Counted from the first letter of the stretch, positions 18,540 through 27,935 are shown. The stretch: 64,000 nt of DNA from Bacteroidota bacterium (GCA_023251535.1 JAHEYP010000015.1:16688-80687); one strand, 5' to 3'. A program made the numbers and translations. Notes: generated by a model not told the origin, from the sequence alone.

Positions 18540-19772
18540 CTATTCGTAGCGGAGGGCTTCGATCGGGTCGAGTTTCGCTGCTTTTACAGCAGGATAAAAT
18601 CCACTGGCTACGCCAACTACAAAACAGAGCGAAAATCCGACCAGCATCCATAGCCACGGAATGATTAGTCCGCCGCCCGTTGCCGATGACACTAAATTGC
18701 CAATTAAGATTCCTAAAACTACTCCTGCAACTCCACCCATCTGACAAATCAAAATGGCTTCCATGAGGAACTGCTGACGGATGTTATGCTGCGTAGCTCC
18801 TAGCGATTTTCTAATTCCGATTTCTCTCGTTCTTTCCGTTACCGATACCAGCATAATATTCATTAATCCGATGGCTGCGCCTAAGAGTGTAATTCCTCCA
18901 ATGAAAATGGCCGCACTTCTCAAGTAAATAAGGTTCTCGAATAACGATTTCGATAGGCTGTCACTCTGGGTGATTTCAAATGAGTTGTCAGCCCCCACAG
19001 GATCTTTTCTTATCACTCTCATTCTTCCCGTCGCCTGCCCTGTAGCGCCATCCATGTCGTCAACACTCATGGCTTTTACTGTGATAGAGTAGGAGTTATT
19101 GTCGGTGAGGTAATATTGCTTCGCATATGATATCGGAATCAAACAGATTTTATCACCTCCAAAACCCATGCTGCTACCTTTTTCTCCAAGTGTTGCTATC
19201 ACTCTGAATTTATTGCTGCCTACATTCACAAAAGCATCGATAGCCGATTTGTTCGGGAATAGTTTGTCGGTTACTTCTTTTCCTAAAATACATACCGCGC
19301 TGTTTGCTGAAATGTCGTCTTTGGTGATGTTTCTTCCAGCTTCTAACGTATATCCAACCACATCTAGATAGTTCTCGTCGCCACCCATTACCATGATATT
19401 CGGATTCGTTTTTTCATTCGCGAATTTTACCGAACCTACAGGAGTAACCATAGCAGAAATCCCGACTGTTCCGGGAAAGTCGAAACCGTCTTTGAATCGA
19501 ATAGCTTCGTTGTAGGTAATCGGTTTGTAAACTTTTGTTTTTACATGCCCTCTACCCATCTTCATTACCATACTCGAATTACGAATGGTGATGGAGTTGC
19601 TACCCATACTCGAAAAGGAGTTGTTGAGTGAGTTGCGTACCGCATCAATCGACGTGAGTGTCCCCACTAGCGCCATAATCCCTAACGCAATAATCAGCAC
19701 GGTTAATGATGCCCTAAGTTTCTGGCTTTTGATGGCCTGAACCGATATCTTGATGTTTTCTTTTGAAGTCAC
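18540..19772 (-). CDS. MacB/FtsX-like ABC transporter permease
   Basis: Integral membrane subunit of a type VII (MacB-like) ABC transporter, 410 residues. One N-terminal helix (about 20-42), a periplasmic MacB-PCD domain (about 45-270) and an FtsX domain with three C-terminal helices (about 285-400) are visible; it contains [20 protein letters not shown], the coupling-helix signature, and ends [10 protein letters not shown]. The start is GTG at 19772; a TACTTTTG element at 19784-19777 is so close that the transcript would be leaderless, or the real start is a little downstream. No ATPase or adaptor gene is adjacent, so the substrate is unknown. Confidence 0.88.
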   Translation of the reverse strand: MTSKENIKISVQAIKSQKLRASLTVLIIALGIMALVGTLTSIDAVRNSLNNSFSSMGSNSITIRNSSMVMKMGRGHVKTKVYKPITYNEAIRFKDGFDFPGTVGISAMVTPVGSVKFANEKTNPNIMVMGGDENYLDVVGYTLEAGRNITKDDISANSAVCILGKEVTDKLFPNKSAIDAFVNVGSNKFRVIATLGEKGSSMGFGGDKICLIPISYAKQYYLTDNNSYSITVKAMSVDDMDGATGQATGRMRVIRKDPVGADNSFEITQSDSLSKSLFENLIYLRSAAIFIGGITLLGAAIGLMNIMLVSVTERTREIGIRKSLGATQHNIRQQFLMEAILICQMGGVAGVVLGILIGNLVSSATGGGLIIPWLWMLVGFSLCFVVGVASGFYPAVKAAKLDPIEALRYE

Positions 19773-19904
19773 GTACCAAAAGTACTCTGCTTTATTGAAT
19801 CCTACAGGAATTTTATGAAGAATTGCTGGATTTTATCGCTGAAGTGTTGTTTTGAGCACCTTTTTTCGTAAAATTGCGTTACAATTCAAATTAAAGATCA
19901 AAAC

Positions 19905-20162
19905 ATGAAAAAATTATTTGTGATTGCTACCCTGATTGCTTTTTGCTCTGCAGGTGTTGCTACAGCTCAATCGGCTGATAAGGTTTCTCAACAAGCACCA
20001 GCTAAAACTACTCAGAAAGATGAGAAGAAAGATGGTAAGTCATGCTGCAAAAAAGGCGGTGATGCTAAGGCTTGTTCTTCTAAGGATGAAAAAGCAGGTG
20101 CTTCTAAAGCTTGTTGCAAAGGCGGATCTCACGATCACGCTAAAACTGAAGAGAAAAAATAA
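19905..20162 (+). CDS. Small secreted Cys/Lys-rich protein
   Basis: An 85-residue protein of unknown function. A signal peptide (MKKLFVIATLIAFCSAG, cleavage likely after TAQ near residue 22) is followed by a low-complexity mature part rich in Lys, Asp, Ala and Gly with three Cys clusters (SCCKKGG, ACSS, ACCKGGSHDHA) and a terminal His pair. The CC and HDH pattern suggests metal binding, but this is inference. A TTG and TAAAATTG pair 19 bases apart lies about 30 bases upstream, and a strong terminator follows. It stands alone, divergent from the permease gene. Confidence 0.75.
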   Translation: MKKLFVIATLIAFCSAGVATAQSADKVSQQAPAKTTQKDEKKDGKSCCKKGGDAKACSSKDEKAGASKACCKGGSHDHAKTEEKK

Positions 20163-20180
20163 TTCTCTCCTCGAGAATAA

Positions 20181-20209
20181 AAAAAATCCCGGTTTTGCCG
20201 GGATTTTTT
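20181..20209. terminator. Bidirectional terminator
   Basis: A perfect 12-bp stem AAAAAATCCCGG / CCGGGATTTTTT with a 5-base loop between two converging genes. The A-run and T-run make it work on both strands. Confidence 0.9.
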
Positions 20210-20212
20210 GTT

Positions 20213-20914
20213 TTATAATAGTTCTTGCAGTTCTTTCAGATGATGTATCGTAATTACATCGCGATGCGCGCTGCCCGTCTTTGTTCCCGACATCAAATGC
20301 ACCGCTCGCATTCCAGCATTTAAGGCTCCTACAATGTCGGTTTCGTAGGTGTCGCCTATCATTAAACAGTTTTGTGGCGACGATGCTCCTGTAGCTTCCA
20401 TCACGTAGCGAAATATGCCCGGATCAGGTTTGTTGATGCCTACTACTTCCGATATAAATACATGTTCGAAGTATTTGTGGAGTCCCGATGCTTGCATCTT
20501 CGTATGTTGCGATTCTTTGAATCCATTCGTGATAATCGAGAGATGATATCTTCCTTTTATCGATTCTAATAGTTCAATTGTTCCGTCAATTAAATTGCTC
20601 TTTCTTGGCGTGATGCTGATGAATTGATCGGCGAGTTTGTTTACTAAATGATCATTGTCGATGCCGAATTCTTGAAAGGTATTCTTGAAACGATTTACGC
20701 GAACTGCTTCTTTTCCGATTTTATTTTCAGCATATAATCCCCACAGTTTTTCATTGTTGTTTTTATAGACTTCGTGAAATTTGTCGAAGCCTGAAAAGCC
20801 TAAACTTTGTAGTTCTAATTCGTGAAATAATTCCGATAGACTTTCTTCTGCATTGCGATCTGTATCCCATAAGGTATGATCTAAGTCGAAATACAGGTGT
20901 GTGATGTTTTTCAT
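20213..20914 (-). CDS. YjjG-like HAD nucleotidase
   Basis: HAD-superfamily hydrolase of 233 residues, probably a noncanonical pyrimidine nucleotidase of the YjjG group. Motif I is FDLDHTLWDT (nucleophile Asp near residue 10), motif II the Thr in IITNGFK near 130, Lys in NKPDPGIF near 165, and motif IV MIGDTYETDI near 190. The cap is helical (subfamily I). The start overlaps the stop of the upstream membrane-protein gene by 4 bases, so the two are translationally coupled. Confidence 0.85.
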   Translation of the reverse strand: MKNITHLYFDLDHTLWDTDRNAEESLSELFHELELQSLGFSGFDKFHEVYKNNNEKLWGLYAENKIGKEAVRVNRFKNTFQEFGIDNDHLVNKLADQFISITPRKSNLIDGTIELLESIKGRYHLSIITNGFKESQHTKMQASGLHKYFEHVFISEVVGINKPDPGIFRYVMEATGASSPQNCLMIGDTYETDIVGALNAGMRAVHLMSGTKTGSAHRDVITIHHLKELQELL

Positions 20915-21489
20915 TTTATAATTTGTTCCTGCAAGTCTCTTACATTGTTTGCATGGAATATTTCAAATAGTGATGTCATTAATATCGACCATGAAAGAAT
21001 GGAGATGAACATATAAAGAAAGATTTTCTTTTTGTTGCTTTCAAGGTTGTTGGCAATGAGTGTTCCTAATGGAATTGAAAGGATAATTGGTGTTACAATG
21101 GCAATTCCCGATAGCCCGTACTTCAACCAGATTTTTACAATCCGTCGGTTTCTTTTGGTAAAGACTTTTTTTGCTTCTTGCTTTTTGTCGATGTATTCAT
21201 AATGGATAACAACAGGTACATCTACATCGGCAATGGGTTCAGAAAATGTTTCTTTCTTTCCGAATGTTTCGTTGAATTTGAATTTGATAACCATCCAGAT
21301 ATCGTGCAGTTTTTCTGAGAAGAAAGTAAAAGCAAATACTCCCAACATCCCTCCGAAAACACTATAGCCTACTGTCTCGAAGAAAGAGAAGTTGTAGCGT
21401 TGATCGAAATAGGCAAAGGGAGGACCAGCAACGAATTTTACGCTGCTAAGTAGAATTACTTGTATGATCTTCCAAATTTCTCCCATCAC
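20911..21489 (-). CDS. Hypothetical membrane protein
   Basis: A 192-residue protein not assigned to a family with confidence. It shows about four hydrophobic segments: near 5-25, 38-58, 128-150 (GIAIVTPIILSIPLGTLIA) and 155-175, with a hydrophilic Lys/Glu-rich loop at about 70-120. The C-terminal half distantly recalls the small multidrug export group (PF06695), a weak guess. It overlaps the YjjG-like gene by 4 bases; its start is 41 bases downstream of upp. Confidence 0.6.
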   Translation of the reverse strand: MMGEIWKIIQVILLSSVKFVAGPPFAYFDQRYNFSFFETVGYSVFGGMLGVFAFTFFSEKLHDIWMVIKFKFNETFGKKETFSEPIADVDVPVVIHYEYIDKKQEAKKVFTKRNRRIVKIWLKYGLSGIAIVTPIILSIPLGTLIANNLESNKKKIFLYMFISILSWSILMTSLFEIFHANNVRDLQEQIIK

Positions 21490-21530
21490 GAAAATTGCTT
21501 TTTGTTAAGCACTAAATCCGAAGGGTTTTG

Positions 21531-22178
21531 TTATTCTTTTGTGCCGTAGGCTAAGTCGCCGGCATCACCCAACCCTGGTACTATATACGACTGCGCAGTA
21601 AGCTCTTCGTCAACAGCTCCAATCCATAATGTAATGTCAGATGGTAAATGGCTCTTCACGTATTCAACTCCTTGTGCACTTGCCAAGCACGCTACAATAT
21701 GTGTATGCTTTGGTCTTCCGTGTTGCATCATTTCTTTGAACGTTACTACCATCGACGATCCTGTGGCTAGCATTGGATCCGCTAAGATTAGTATTCTTCC
21801 TTCTAATGAAGGACTACTCATATAATCGAGACGGATATCGAAACTTCCGTCTTTATGGTGTTTTCTGTAAGCCGATACAAAGGCGTTGTCGGCATGATCG
21901 AAATAATTCAGGATGCCCGTATGTAACGGTAATCCCGCTCTTAAAATAGTACCTACAACTGGCTGCTCGGCAGGAACCGACACAGGCGCAATGCCTAAAG
22001 GAGTTGTTACATCCTTCATTACGTACGGCATCGTCTTGCTGATTTCTATGGCAGCAATCTCTCCGATTCTTTCAATATTACGACGGAATCGCATTCTGTC
22101 TTTTTGAATTTCAACGTCTCTGATTTCAGCTAAAAACTGATTGATGATTGAGTTCGATTCGCTTAAGATATGTACCAT
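21531..22178 (-). CDS. upp: Uracil phosphoribosyltransferase
   Basis: Converts uracil and PRPP to UMP in pyrimidine salvage. The frame is open 34 codons further upstream, but I place the start at the ATG at 22178 because the protein then begins MVHILSESNSIINQFLAEIR, matching the family, and no longer overlaps the preceding gene. PRPP loop: ILADPMLATGSSMV near residue 130; uracil-binding region near the C terminus with VPGLGDAGDLAYGT. 215 residues is standard. Confidence 0.92.
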   Translation of the reverse strand: MVHILSESNSIINQFLAEIRDVEIQKDRMRFRRNIERIGEIAAIEISKTMPYVMKDVTTPLGIAPVSVPAEQPVVGTILRAGLPLHTGILNYFDHADNAFVSAYRKHHKDGSFDIRLDYMSSPSLEGRILILADPMLATGSSMVVTFKEMMQHGRPKHTHIVACLASAQGVEYVKSHLPSDITLWIGAVDEELTAQSYIVPGLGDAGDLAYGTKE

Positions 22179-22191
22179 AGTGCTTGTTGTT

Positions 22192-22929
22192 TCAGATGTA
22201 TAAACCCCCGTTGTTGTGTAATATTTGTCCGGTGACGTATTGGCCTCCCTTGCTGCACAAATATAGGATGCATTCGGCAAGTTCCTGAGGATTTCCTAAT
22301 CTTCCTACAGGAATATTATCAATTAATTGTTGTTGCTGATTTTTATCAACTGTGCTAATCATTCCGGCATTGAAGTATCCTGGAGCGATGCAGTTTACTG
22401 TTATGCCCGATTTGGCAAGTTCTATTGCTTGTACGCGTGTAAGTCCTTCAACTCCTGCCTTTGATGCAGCATAGGCTCCCGTTCCTGCTAAAGGTCGATG
22501 TGCTACAATTGATGAGGTATAAACTATGCTTCCCGCTCCTTGCTTTTTCATGTAAGGAATCGCTGCTTTACTCACTAACATCGGTGCTGTTAAGTTGATG
22601 GCTATCACTTCGTCCCACGCTTCTTTTTCTTGCTTCCAGCTGATGCTGCTATGTGAAATTCCTGCGAGGTGAATCAGCGCATCAATTTGTCCGAAATCTG
22701 CATTGACGCTTTCTACAAAAGTCTTTATCTCTTCTTCGTGCTTAAGTTGAACTTGGTAGGTTTTAATTTCAACTCCAGCCGATTTTATTTGATTCGTTAA
22801 TTCTGCAATATTCTCGTTTTGATGAAGATATTGTCCCGCAATAGAATATCCGTTTCGCGCCATTTCTAGTGCAACGATACGGCCAAGTCCTCCCGTAATT
22901 CCTGTTATTAACGCTACTTTCTTCGTCAT
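22192..22929 (-). CDS. FabG-like short-chain dehydrogenase
   Basis: NAD(P)-dependent oxidoreductase of 245 residues with a Rossmann fold: TGITGGLGR near residue 9, HLAGISHSS (NNAG-equivalent) near 90, catalytic Ser in YTSSI near 140, and YAASKAG near 153. The sequence fits 3-oxoacyl-ACP reductases, but position says otherwise: it follows a FemAB-like gene by 7 bases and precedes upp by 13, so it may act on an envelope glycan or lipid precursor. Confidence 0.88.
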   Translation of the reverse strand: MTKKVALITGITGGLGRIVALEMARNGYSIAGQYLHQNENIAELTNQIKSAGVEIKTYQVQLKHEEEIKTFVESVNADFGQIDALIHLAGISHSSISWKQEKEAWDEVIAINLTAPMLVSKAAIPYMKKQGAGSIVYTSSIVAHRPLAGTGAYAASKAGVEGLTRVQAIELAKSGITVNCIAPGYFNAGMISTVDKNQQQQLIDNIPVGRLGNPQELAECILYLCSKGGQYVTGQILHNNGGLYI

Positions 22930-22936
22930 GAGTCCG

Positions 22937-23845
22937 CTATTTTTTGATCCACCTTATCAGCTTGGGTAGCTTGTTTTGGTGAAGGTGTAAATATACTGAA
23001 TCCGTAGCTCCAAAGTTTTTATAAAATCGTGCTACCCCCGCAACATTTGATCCGCCGAAGTCGAAAATTTTATTTTCTCCTGCATGCTCTTGTATAAATT
23101 GATCAAATAGGAGGTGCATGGCTCCGTTTTTCTTGCCTTCTTCTTTGCTGAATCCTTTCAAATAAATTATTCTGTTGTTGGTTTCCATAAAAAAGGCTCC
23201 TGCAATTAATTCGTCGCCTTTTAGCACTCCCATTTTATGCGTTACTCCTTTATCACTTAGCACTTGCATTAACTTGCTTAGAGTGCTAAGGTTTTTTTCA
23301 GAGTAGTCGAGGTCTTTTTCGTTTTTTAGTTTTCTGAATTCTTCAATGATTATGCCATGCGAAAAATCAGTGGTGGTTGTATAGCTTTCTGCTGCTGCTT
23401 TTTTCAGATTGCGTTTTAAATTGTCAGAGTATTTACTTCTGATTTCGTCTATCGTTTTTCCTAGGCTCAGTTGCTGATGTACTTTTTCTTCTGTTCTGAT
23501 GCCCGCAATCGCAGCAATATCGTTTTGAATAATTGAATAGTCGATGTAGTTGAATTGCTTTGGCTGCTTTGCCATGAATTCAGCAAAAGATTCTTTGTTG
23601 TTCGATTTTCCGTAAACGCCAAAGTGTCGTGTATAATGCGGTTGGTATAAATAGCTAATGCCGAACTTTTGATCCCAAGCTAAAGGGAAAACTGATTCGT
23701 AGTCGCCTTTTACGAGCGCACCCCAATGCTTGCAGCATACATCCATATAGTAGCTGTAAACGAAGATTTGTCCGTTTTCAGCTTCGCTGATACATCGATC
23801 CCAGCGTGCTATGTCGATTTCGTTTCTTTTTAAAAATCTGATCAT
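22937..23845 (-). CDS. FemAB/BioF2-like GNAT acyltransferase
   Basis: 302-residue protein with a tandem-GNAT look. The conserved C-terminal part has IAGAFFMETNNRIIYLKGFS near residue 220 and FDFGGSNVAGVARFYKNFGA near 265, the pattern of FemAB-related and methicillin-resistance-type acyltransferases found in polysaccharide gene clusters. Likely transfers an amino-acyl or acyl group onto a sugar or peptide; the donor is unknown. It shares a 4-base overlap with the upstream deacetylase-like gene. Confidence 0.72.
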   Translation of the reverse strand: MIRFLKRNEIDIARWDRCISEAENGQIFVYSYYMDVCCKHWGALVKGDYESVFPLAWDQKFGISYLYQPHYTRHFGVYGKSNNKESFAEFMAKQPKQFNYIDYSIIQNDIAAIAGIRTEEKVHQQLSLGKTIDEIRSKYSDNLKRNLKKAAAESYTTTTDFSHGIIIEEFRKLKNEKDLDYSEKNLSTLSKLMQVLSDKGVTHKMGVLKGDELIAGAFFMETNNRIIYLKGFSKEEGKKNGAMHLLFDQFIQEHAGENKIFDFGGSNVAGVARFYKNFGATDSVYLHLHQNKLPKLIRWIKK

Positions 23846-24837
23846 ATCAATTGCGATCGTTGTTCTCTAAAGGTGGTGAATTGGTGTTTAGCTTTATTTG
23901 CTTCAATGAATTTATCGAGCGCTTTTAGTCCAAATCGTGTTAGTGCTTTCGGGTGACCAATAATTACTAGTTCTTCTTTTTTTAATCGCTTGTATTGTCG
24001 TAATCCTCGATGTAAAATTGCAGCGTTATATCCGTCAACCGATATCGTGTTATGCGTCCATCGTGTTAATAGCTTGAAGCGTTGTCCAGGTGCTGCTACA
24101 GGTACTCCGTCGCCTAGCGGTTTGTGCATATGCGGATTCATTCGTCCTAGTAAAAATAACCTCCAGTAGAATAGGGGAGAGTTGAATATGGTTCCTATCG
24201 GGATTTCAGTAAACGGTCCTTCTTCTTCTTTACATGGATCTGCATTGAATTTCCATTTGCTTTTCATGCATGCATTTCTGAAGTCGTAGTTGTATTGCGC
24301 CGATTCGTAATGTCCGTTTTGAAATACGCTACTGTCGACTAATACTCCGTGTTTGATAAATTCTTCTCGAAGTATTTCGAAGGGTTGAATGCACCAGCCT
24401 CCAGCTCTAAAGGTGAATTGCGCTCCTTTTTCGGTGAGTTCTTCTAGTTTGCCTTTATAACGGTGGAGGATATCCGAAATTTCTTCTTTGTTGAAGTCTG
24501 CAAGCTTATAGCGTCTTACATCCATCTCCCATTTTTGTCCGTTGTATTTGCAGTCTTCCCAATGGGGGTGGATATGCAATTGAATATCGTGCCCTTCTTT
24601 GTAAAGTGTTCTTACTTGATTGGTAATGGCTTCGTAGTCGGATTCAAGTGAAGGATATTGACTTTTGTATTTTTCGAGCGCAATAATAAATCCTACATCA
24701 ACAAACTGTACCAATTTAATTTGATGTTTGTCGGCTACTTCTTTTAAAAGTTGGGTAGGGTGTATAATGCAGTTTTCTACACTGCCTGTTCGCTCTCCAA
24801 AGTAGAGTTCGTAGTCGAAGGTCAGGTAGATTTTCAT
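23842..24837 (-). CDS. Polysaccharide deacetylase-like protein
   Basis: 331 residues with a degenerate NodB-like fold. LTFDYELYFGE at the N terminus corresponds to motif 1 (Asp), HDIQLHIHPHW near residue 100 to the His-x-x-x-His metal site, and FRAGGWCI near residue 145 to motif 3. Probably a metal-dependent de-N-acetylase, or a protein of that fold, acting on a cell-surface glycan. Its stop overlaps the FemAB-like start (ATGA) and its start overlaps the AAC(3)-like stop, so the group is translated as one block. Confidence 0.75.
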   Translation of the reverse strand: MKIYLTFDYELYFGERTGSVENCIIHPTQLLKEVADKHQIKLVQFVDVGFIIALEKYKSQYPSLESDYEAITNQVRTLYKEGHDIQLHIHPHWEDCKYNGQKWEMDVRRYKLADFNKEEISDILHRYKGKLEELTEKGAQFTFRAGGWCIQPFEILREEFIKHGVLVDSSVFQNGHYESAQYNYDFRNACMKSKWKFNADPCKEEEGPFTEIPIGTIFNSPLFYWRLFLLGRMNPHMHKPLGDGVPVAAPGQRFKLLTRWTHNTISVDGYNAAILHRGLRQYKRLKKEELVIIGHPKALTRFGLKALDKFIEANKAKHQFTTFREQRSQLI

Positions 24838-25817
24838 ACGTTCGATTTAAGTTGTTGATGTTCGCCGTAAGGTGTGTACATCGTTACTCCATATTGTTGG
24901 TAATAGGCAATCATGGTGTCGAACATTCCTTGGGCATCGATTAACATTGTATCCGCTTCGCCTATTTTTCCGTTGATCAGTACTTTCTCTTTTTCAAATA
25001 TCGGCTTCAGTGCATCACAGTTTCTTTTCGCAGAGTAAATTGGATTGTGCACTTTCGTTTTCATAGTACTTACTGCTCCCGTTGCATCAATCATTTTTAC
25101 TTCAAATATTTTTTCGTAATACACAGGATACTTGAATTCAACTGCATCTTCTAATGTATGTAAGTTTGTCCCTGCTCCGTTGAGCGTTGTTCCCAACATT
25201 AATATTTTTCCGTTTTTCGTACAAAGTTTTCTGAACGGTGAGTTTTCAGTATACGGAGTTATTTCGCCGAAGTGTGTGTTGGTGAAAAATTCTGCTTCAC
25301 TTCCAAAAGCACAAACTGGATCAGTAGGATGAAAGCTTCTTTTCACTCCCGACATCTGTCTGAATAATTCAGTCGCTTTGCCCATTTGCGAGGGGGTGCT
25401 TTTAATGTCGAACGCTTCTAGTGTTTCGAGGTAATCTTTATTTCTTCCTGAAGCAGGAAATGATGGCATCAACAGTGTTCCTTTTTCGGTGATAACATTT
25501 AAAAGTGCATTGACTAACGTTTGCGCACCTCCGTTAATATAGCCGATTTTGCTCAGCGCACTATGGACTAATACATGATCGCCAGCCTGAATGCCAATTT
25601 TTTTTAATTCACTTTCGAGATATGCTTGCGTGTATCCTTTATTGTTTTCAGCTTGTTGTTGCAGCTCGCGATTGCGCATTTTTTTCTTCGCCGATTTCAT
25701 TTTTTCTAAAATAAAATCAGGAAGGTATTTGATGGCGATATGGATCAGCTTCTGCTTCAAATTATGGTAGTTTTGAAGGGAATCCCGATGCGTAAGCTGC
25801 AATTTCTTCGTATACAT
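24834..25817 (-). CDS. AAC(3)-family N-acetyltransferase-like protein
   Basis: 327 residues, related to aminoglycoside 3-N-acetyltransferases: VLVHSALSKIGYINGG near residue 80, LLMPSFPASGRN near 115, SFHPTDPVCAFG near 160 (with the conserved His), and the LEDAVEF block near 220. Genes of this kind often sit in surface-glycan clusters and acetylate amino sugars, so resistance is unlikely to be its main role. The first ATG makes a 56-base overlap with the upstream gene; a later start (TTG at 25760, or Met40) is possible. Confidence 0.75.
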   Translation of the reverse strand: MYTKKLQLTHRDSLQNYHNLKQKLIHIAIKYLPDFILEKMKSAKKKMRNRELQQQAENNKGYTQAYLESELKKIGIQAGDHVLVHSALSKIGYINGGAQTLVNALLNVITEKGTLLMPSFPASGRNKDYLETLEAFDIKSTPSQMGKATELFRQMSGVKRSFHPTDPVCAFGSEAEFFTNTHFGEITPYTENSPFRKLCTKNGKILMLGTTLNGAGTNLHTLEDAVEFKYPVYYEKIFEVKMIDATGAVSTMKTKVHNPIYSAKRNCDALKPIFEKEKVLINGKIGEADTMLIDAQGMFDTMIAYYQQYGVTMYTPYGEHQQLKSNV

Positions 25818-27099
25818 CGCGCCATCCAGCCCATGCTCCGTTTTCGTCTAAGCTCTGATTATGCCACAGCGTTACGAAGCATCCGTTTACGTTTCGTACT
25901 TCATCCACTAATGCCTTTGCACGAGAAATGGATTCTTCTTTGCTCAGTTGCATATAGTCTTTCATGGTTCCGTCCATCAACATAAACGGTATCAGTTTTA
26001 ATCGCGTTTCTACATCAAGATCGAGGTCGTAAAAGTTGAACGGCGAACAAATGCTTGCGCGGAAACCAATTTCTGAGGCGTAGCCCATCGAGTAGTCTTC
26101 TTGAATATCGAATTCTAGGAGATTGCGATAGGTATCGGGGAAGGTAACTTTCAAAAAGTGTTGTCGGCTTTTTACGACTTCTCTTTTTAGTACTTTACTC
26201 AGACGTTTTATCTCTTTGCGTATCTGATTTTTATTTAGGTTGCTTGCGTAGGAAGGGTGAATTCCAACATCCGCATGATCGGCAATCGATTTAATTAGCG
26301 TTTGGAATTTATGACTTCCTTCTACGGGAATATTTTTATCGTATTCGCCATAGTCGCCGCAGAGGAAAAAGTAAATCTGCTTTAAATGATATTTTTCTTT
26401 TATTGCTAATTGCCATTCGTAAGTGTCGAACGGATCGGCTTGCATTCCTAACAACACTTTCCATCGCTCAAAGAATTTAGGGAAATTGAAAGTGAATAGC
26501 GCTAGGCTAAATGCTCCCGCGTGACGCATAATTCCTTTTTCGCTGTAGGCATAAGCACTGTCGATATCGAACGTTGATATATACTTGTAGTGCTTTTCTT
26601 TAAACGTTAGAAAAGGATATTTTTTGAAGAGTATATCTTTTAATTCTTGGGCCCAAATATTGACTACCGGTTTACTCAGAAATCCTTTTTGAAAGGCGAG
26701 GCTTTGCTGAGGACTAAATCGCATATGGTTGTCTTTGATATGCGGTAAATATTCTTCGTACCTGCTTACCAAATAAAATGAGGCTGCAAACGGATCGAAG
26801 GGTAGTGCGTATTTAGGATGTGTACCGAAGAACACCGGTATTCCTTTCCAATCAAAAACATTGATTTGCTGATCTTCAATTCCTTTTTCGAATAGTAGAC
26901 GCGAAGCGTAAATAAATACTTCATCGCTCACTTGCGTATCGCAGTAAGTAAGTTTAGCACCTTCATATTGGCGAAAGGCATGTTTATCGTGCGAGAACTC
27001 GTATTCCAGGCCAATGATATCTTTCAGTATCAGGTCGAAGATAAATTTCAACCGAGGGGTCTTTTTCGAACAATAAACCAATAACTGAGTCTGCGCCAT
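25762..27099 (-). CDS. Polysaccharide deacetylase-like protein, DUF7033 type
   Basis: 445 residues. The N-terminal half (about 1-170) resembles the DUF7033 region found before Bacteroidota polysaccharide-deacetylase domains (FFGTHPKYALPFDPFAASFYLVSRYEEYL). The C-terminal half has the NodB-like features: STFDIDSAYAY near residue 178, DVGIHPSYAS near 275 and GFRASICSPF near 340, ending in a LWHNQSL block. First gene of the five-gene block read toward upp, 78 bases after radC. Confidence 0.7.
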   Translation of the reverse strand: MAQTQLLVYCSKKTPRLKFIFDLILKDIIGLEYEFSHDKHAFRQYEGAKLTYCDTQVSDEVFIYASRLLFEKGIEDQQINVFDWKGIPVFFGTHPKYALPFDPFAASFYLVSRYEEYLPHIKDNHMRFSPQQSLAFQKGFLSKPVVNIWAQELKDILFKKYPFLTFKEKHYKYISTFDIDSAYAYSEKGIMRHAGAFSLALFTFNFPKFFERWKVLLGMQADPFDTYEWQLAIKEKYHLKQIYFFLCGDYGEYDKNIPVEGSHKFQTLIKSIADHADVGIHPSYASNLNKNQIRKEIKRLSKVLKREVVKSRQHFLKVTFPDTYRNLLEFDIQEDYSMGYASEIGFRASICSPFNFYDLDLDVETRLKLIPFMLMDGTMKDYMQLSKEESISRAKALVDEVRNVNGCFVTLWHNQSLDENGAWAGWRDVYEEIAAYASGFPSKLP

Positions 27100-27177
27100 G
27101 GAGTAGGGTTTTGCTGAGAGGGTAGAAGCTGAACGCTTTTAGGGCAATTAAATTTCTTCCCTTGCTGCAATTTTCCG

Positions 27178-27858
27178 CTAAAGTAATCCTTCGTCGGCAA
27201 AGCTAAAAAAAGAACTGCCTGCAATGATGATATGATCAAGTATTGCAAGGTCCAATTGCAGGGCTCCTTCTTTGAGTTTGCGGGTCAGCTGAATATCGGC
27301 TTCGCTGGGCTTATTATTGCCGCTGGGGTGGTTATGGCAGAGTATGATTCCCGAGCAGCGCGCTTGAATGGCTTCTTTGAAGATGATTTTAGCATCTACA
27401 ACGGTCCCGCTGGTGCCTCCCACGCTGATATTTTTTCGGGTAAGCACTTTGTTGGCTCTGTTGAGCAGGATTACCCAGAATTCTTCGTGTGATAAGTCGG
27501 CTAGGTGTGGCTGCATAATGGCTGCTGCATCTCTGCTATTGGCGATTTTTTCGAGGATGGCTTCCGATTCCCTTCGCCGGCGACCCAATTCGAGAGCGGC
27601 GCAGATAGTAACGGCTTTCACATGTCCTAGGCCCTTGATGGTTGCCATTTCTTCAACCGATAAACGGCTGAGTGAAGCCAAATTTTGATTGCCGAGTGCG
27701 AGAATATCGCGTGCGATTTCAACGGCGTTCTTTTCGCGGGTTCCGGTGCGGATAAGAATCGCTAGTAGTTCGGCATCGGAGAGAGCATTTTTGCCGTGTT
27801 GCAGCATTTTTTCTCTCGGGCGGTCGCTTACCGACCATGATTTGATGGGTTGGTTCAT
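27178..27858 (-). CDS. radC: RadC-family JAB-domain protein
   Basis: 226 residues with a start chosen at 27858 (MNQPIKSWSVSDRPREKML), the usual RadC beginning; the frame stays open 12 codons further. An N-terminal helix-hairpin-helix region (LIRTGTREKNAVEIARDIL; GLGHVKAV) is followed by the JAMM metal site ILCHNHPSGNNKPSEAD near residue 175. The name is historical; a direct DNA-repair role is doubtful. It lies between the rpsT terminator and the glycan-gene block. Confidence 0.92.
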   Translation of the reverse strand: MNQPIKSWSVSDRPREKMLQHGKNALSDAELLAILIRTGTREKNAVEIARDILALGNQNLASLSRLSVEEMATIKGLGHVKAVTICAALELGRRRRESEAILEKIANSRDAAAIMQPHLADLSHEEFWVILLNRANKVLTRKNISVGGTSGTVVDAKIIFKEAIQARCSGIILCHNHPSGNNKPSEADIQLTRKLKEGALQLDLAILDHIIIAGSSFFSFADEGLL

Positions 27859-27935
27859 AATGTAAAAATTAGAGGTGGCGACATGAAAAATCAACCGATA
27901 AATAAGAGATAAACTGAAAGTTTACCCAAAAACAA

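Noticed and set aside
22192..22929. fabG of the fatty-acid pathway
   Set aside because: No acpP, fabD or fabF nearby; the context is surface glycan and salvage genes.
24834..25817. Acquired aminoglycoside-resistance gene
   Set aside because: It is embedded in an overlapping glycan-modification block with no mobile element; a metabolic acetyltransferase is more likely.
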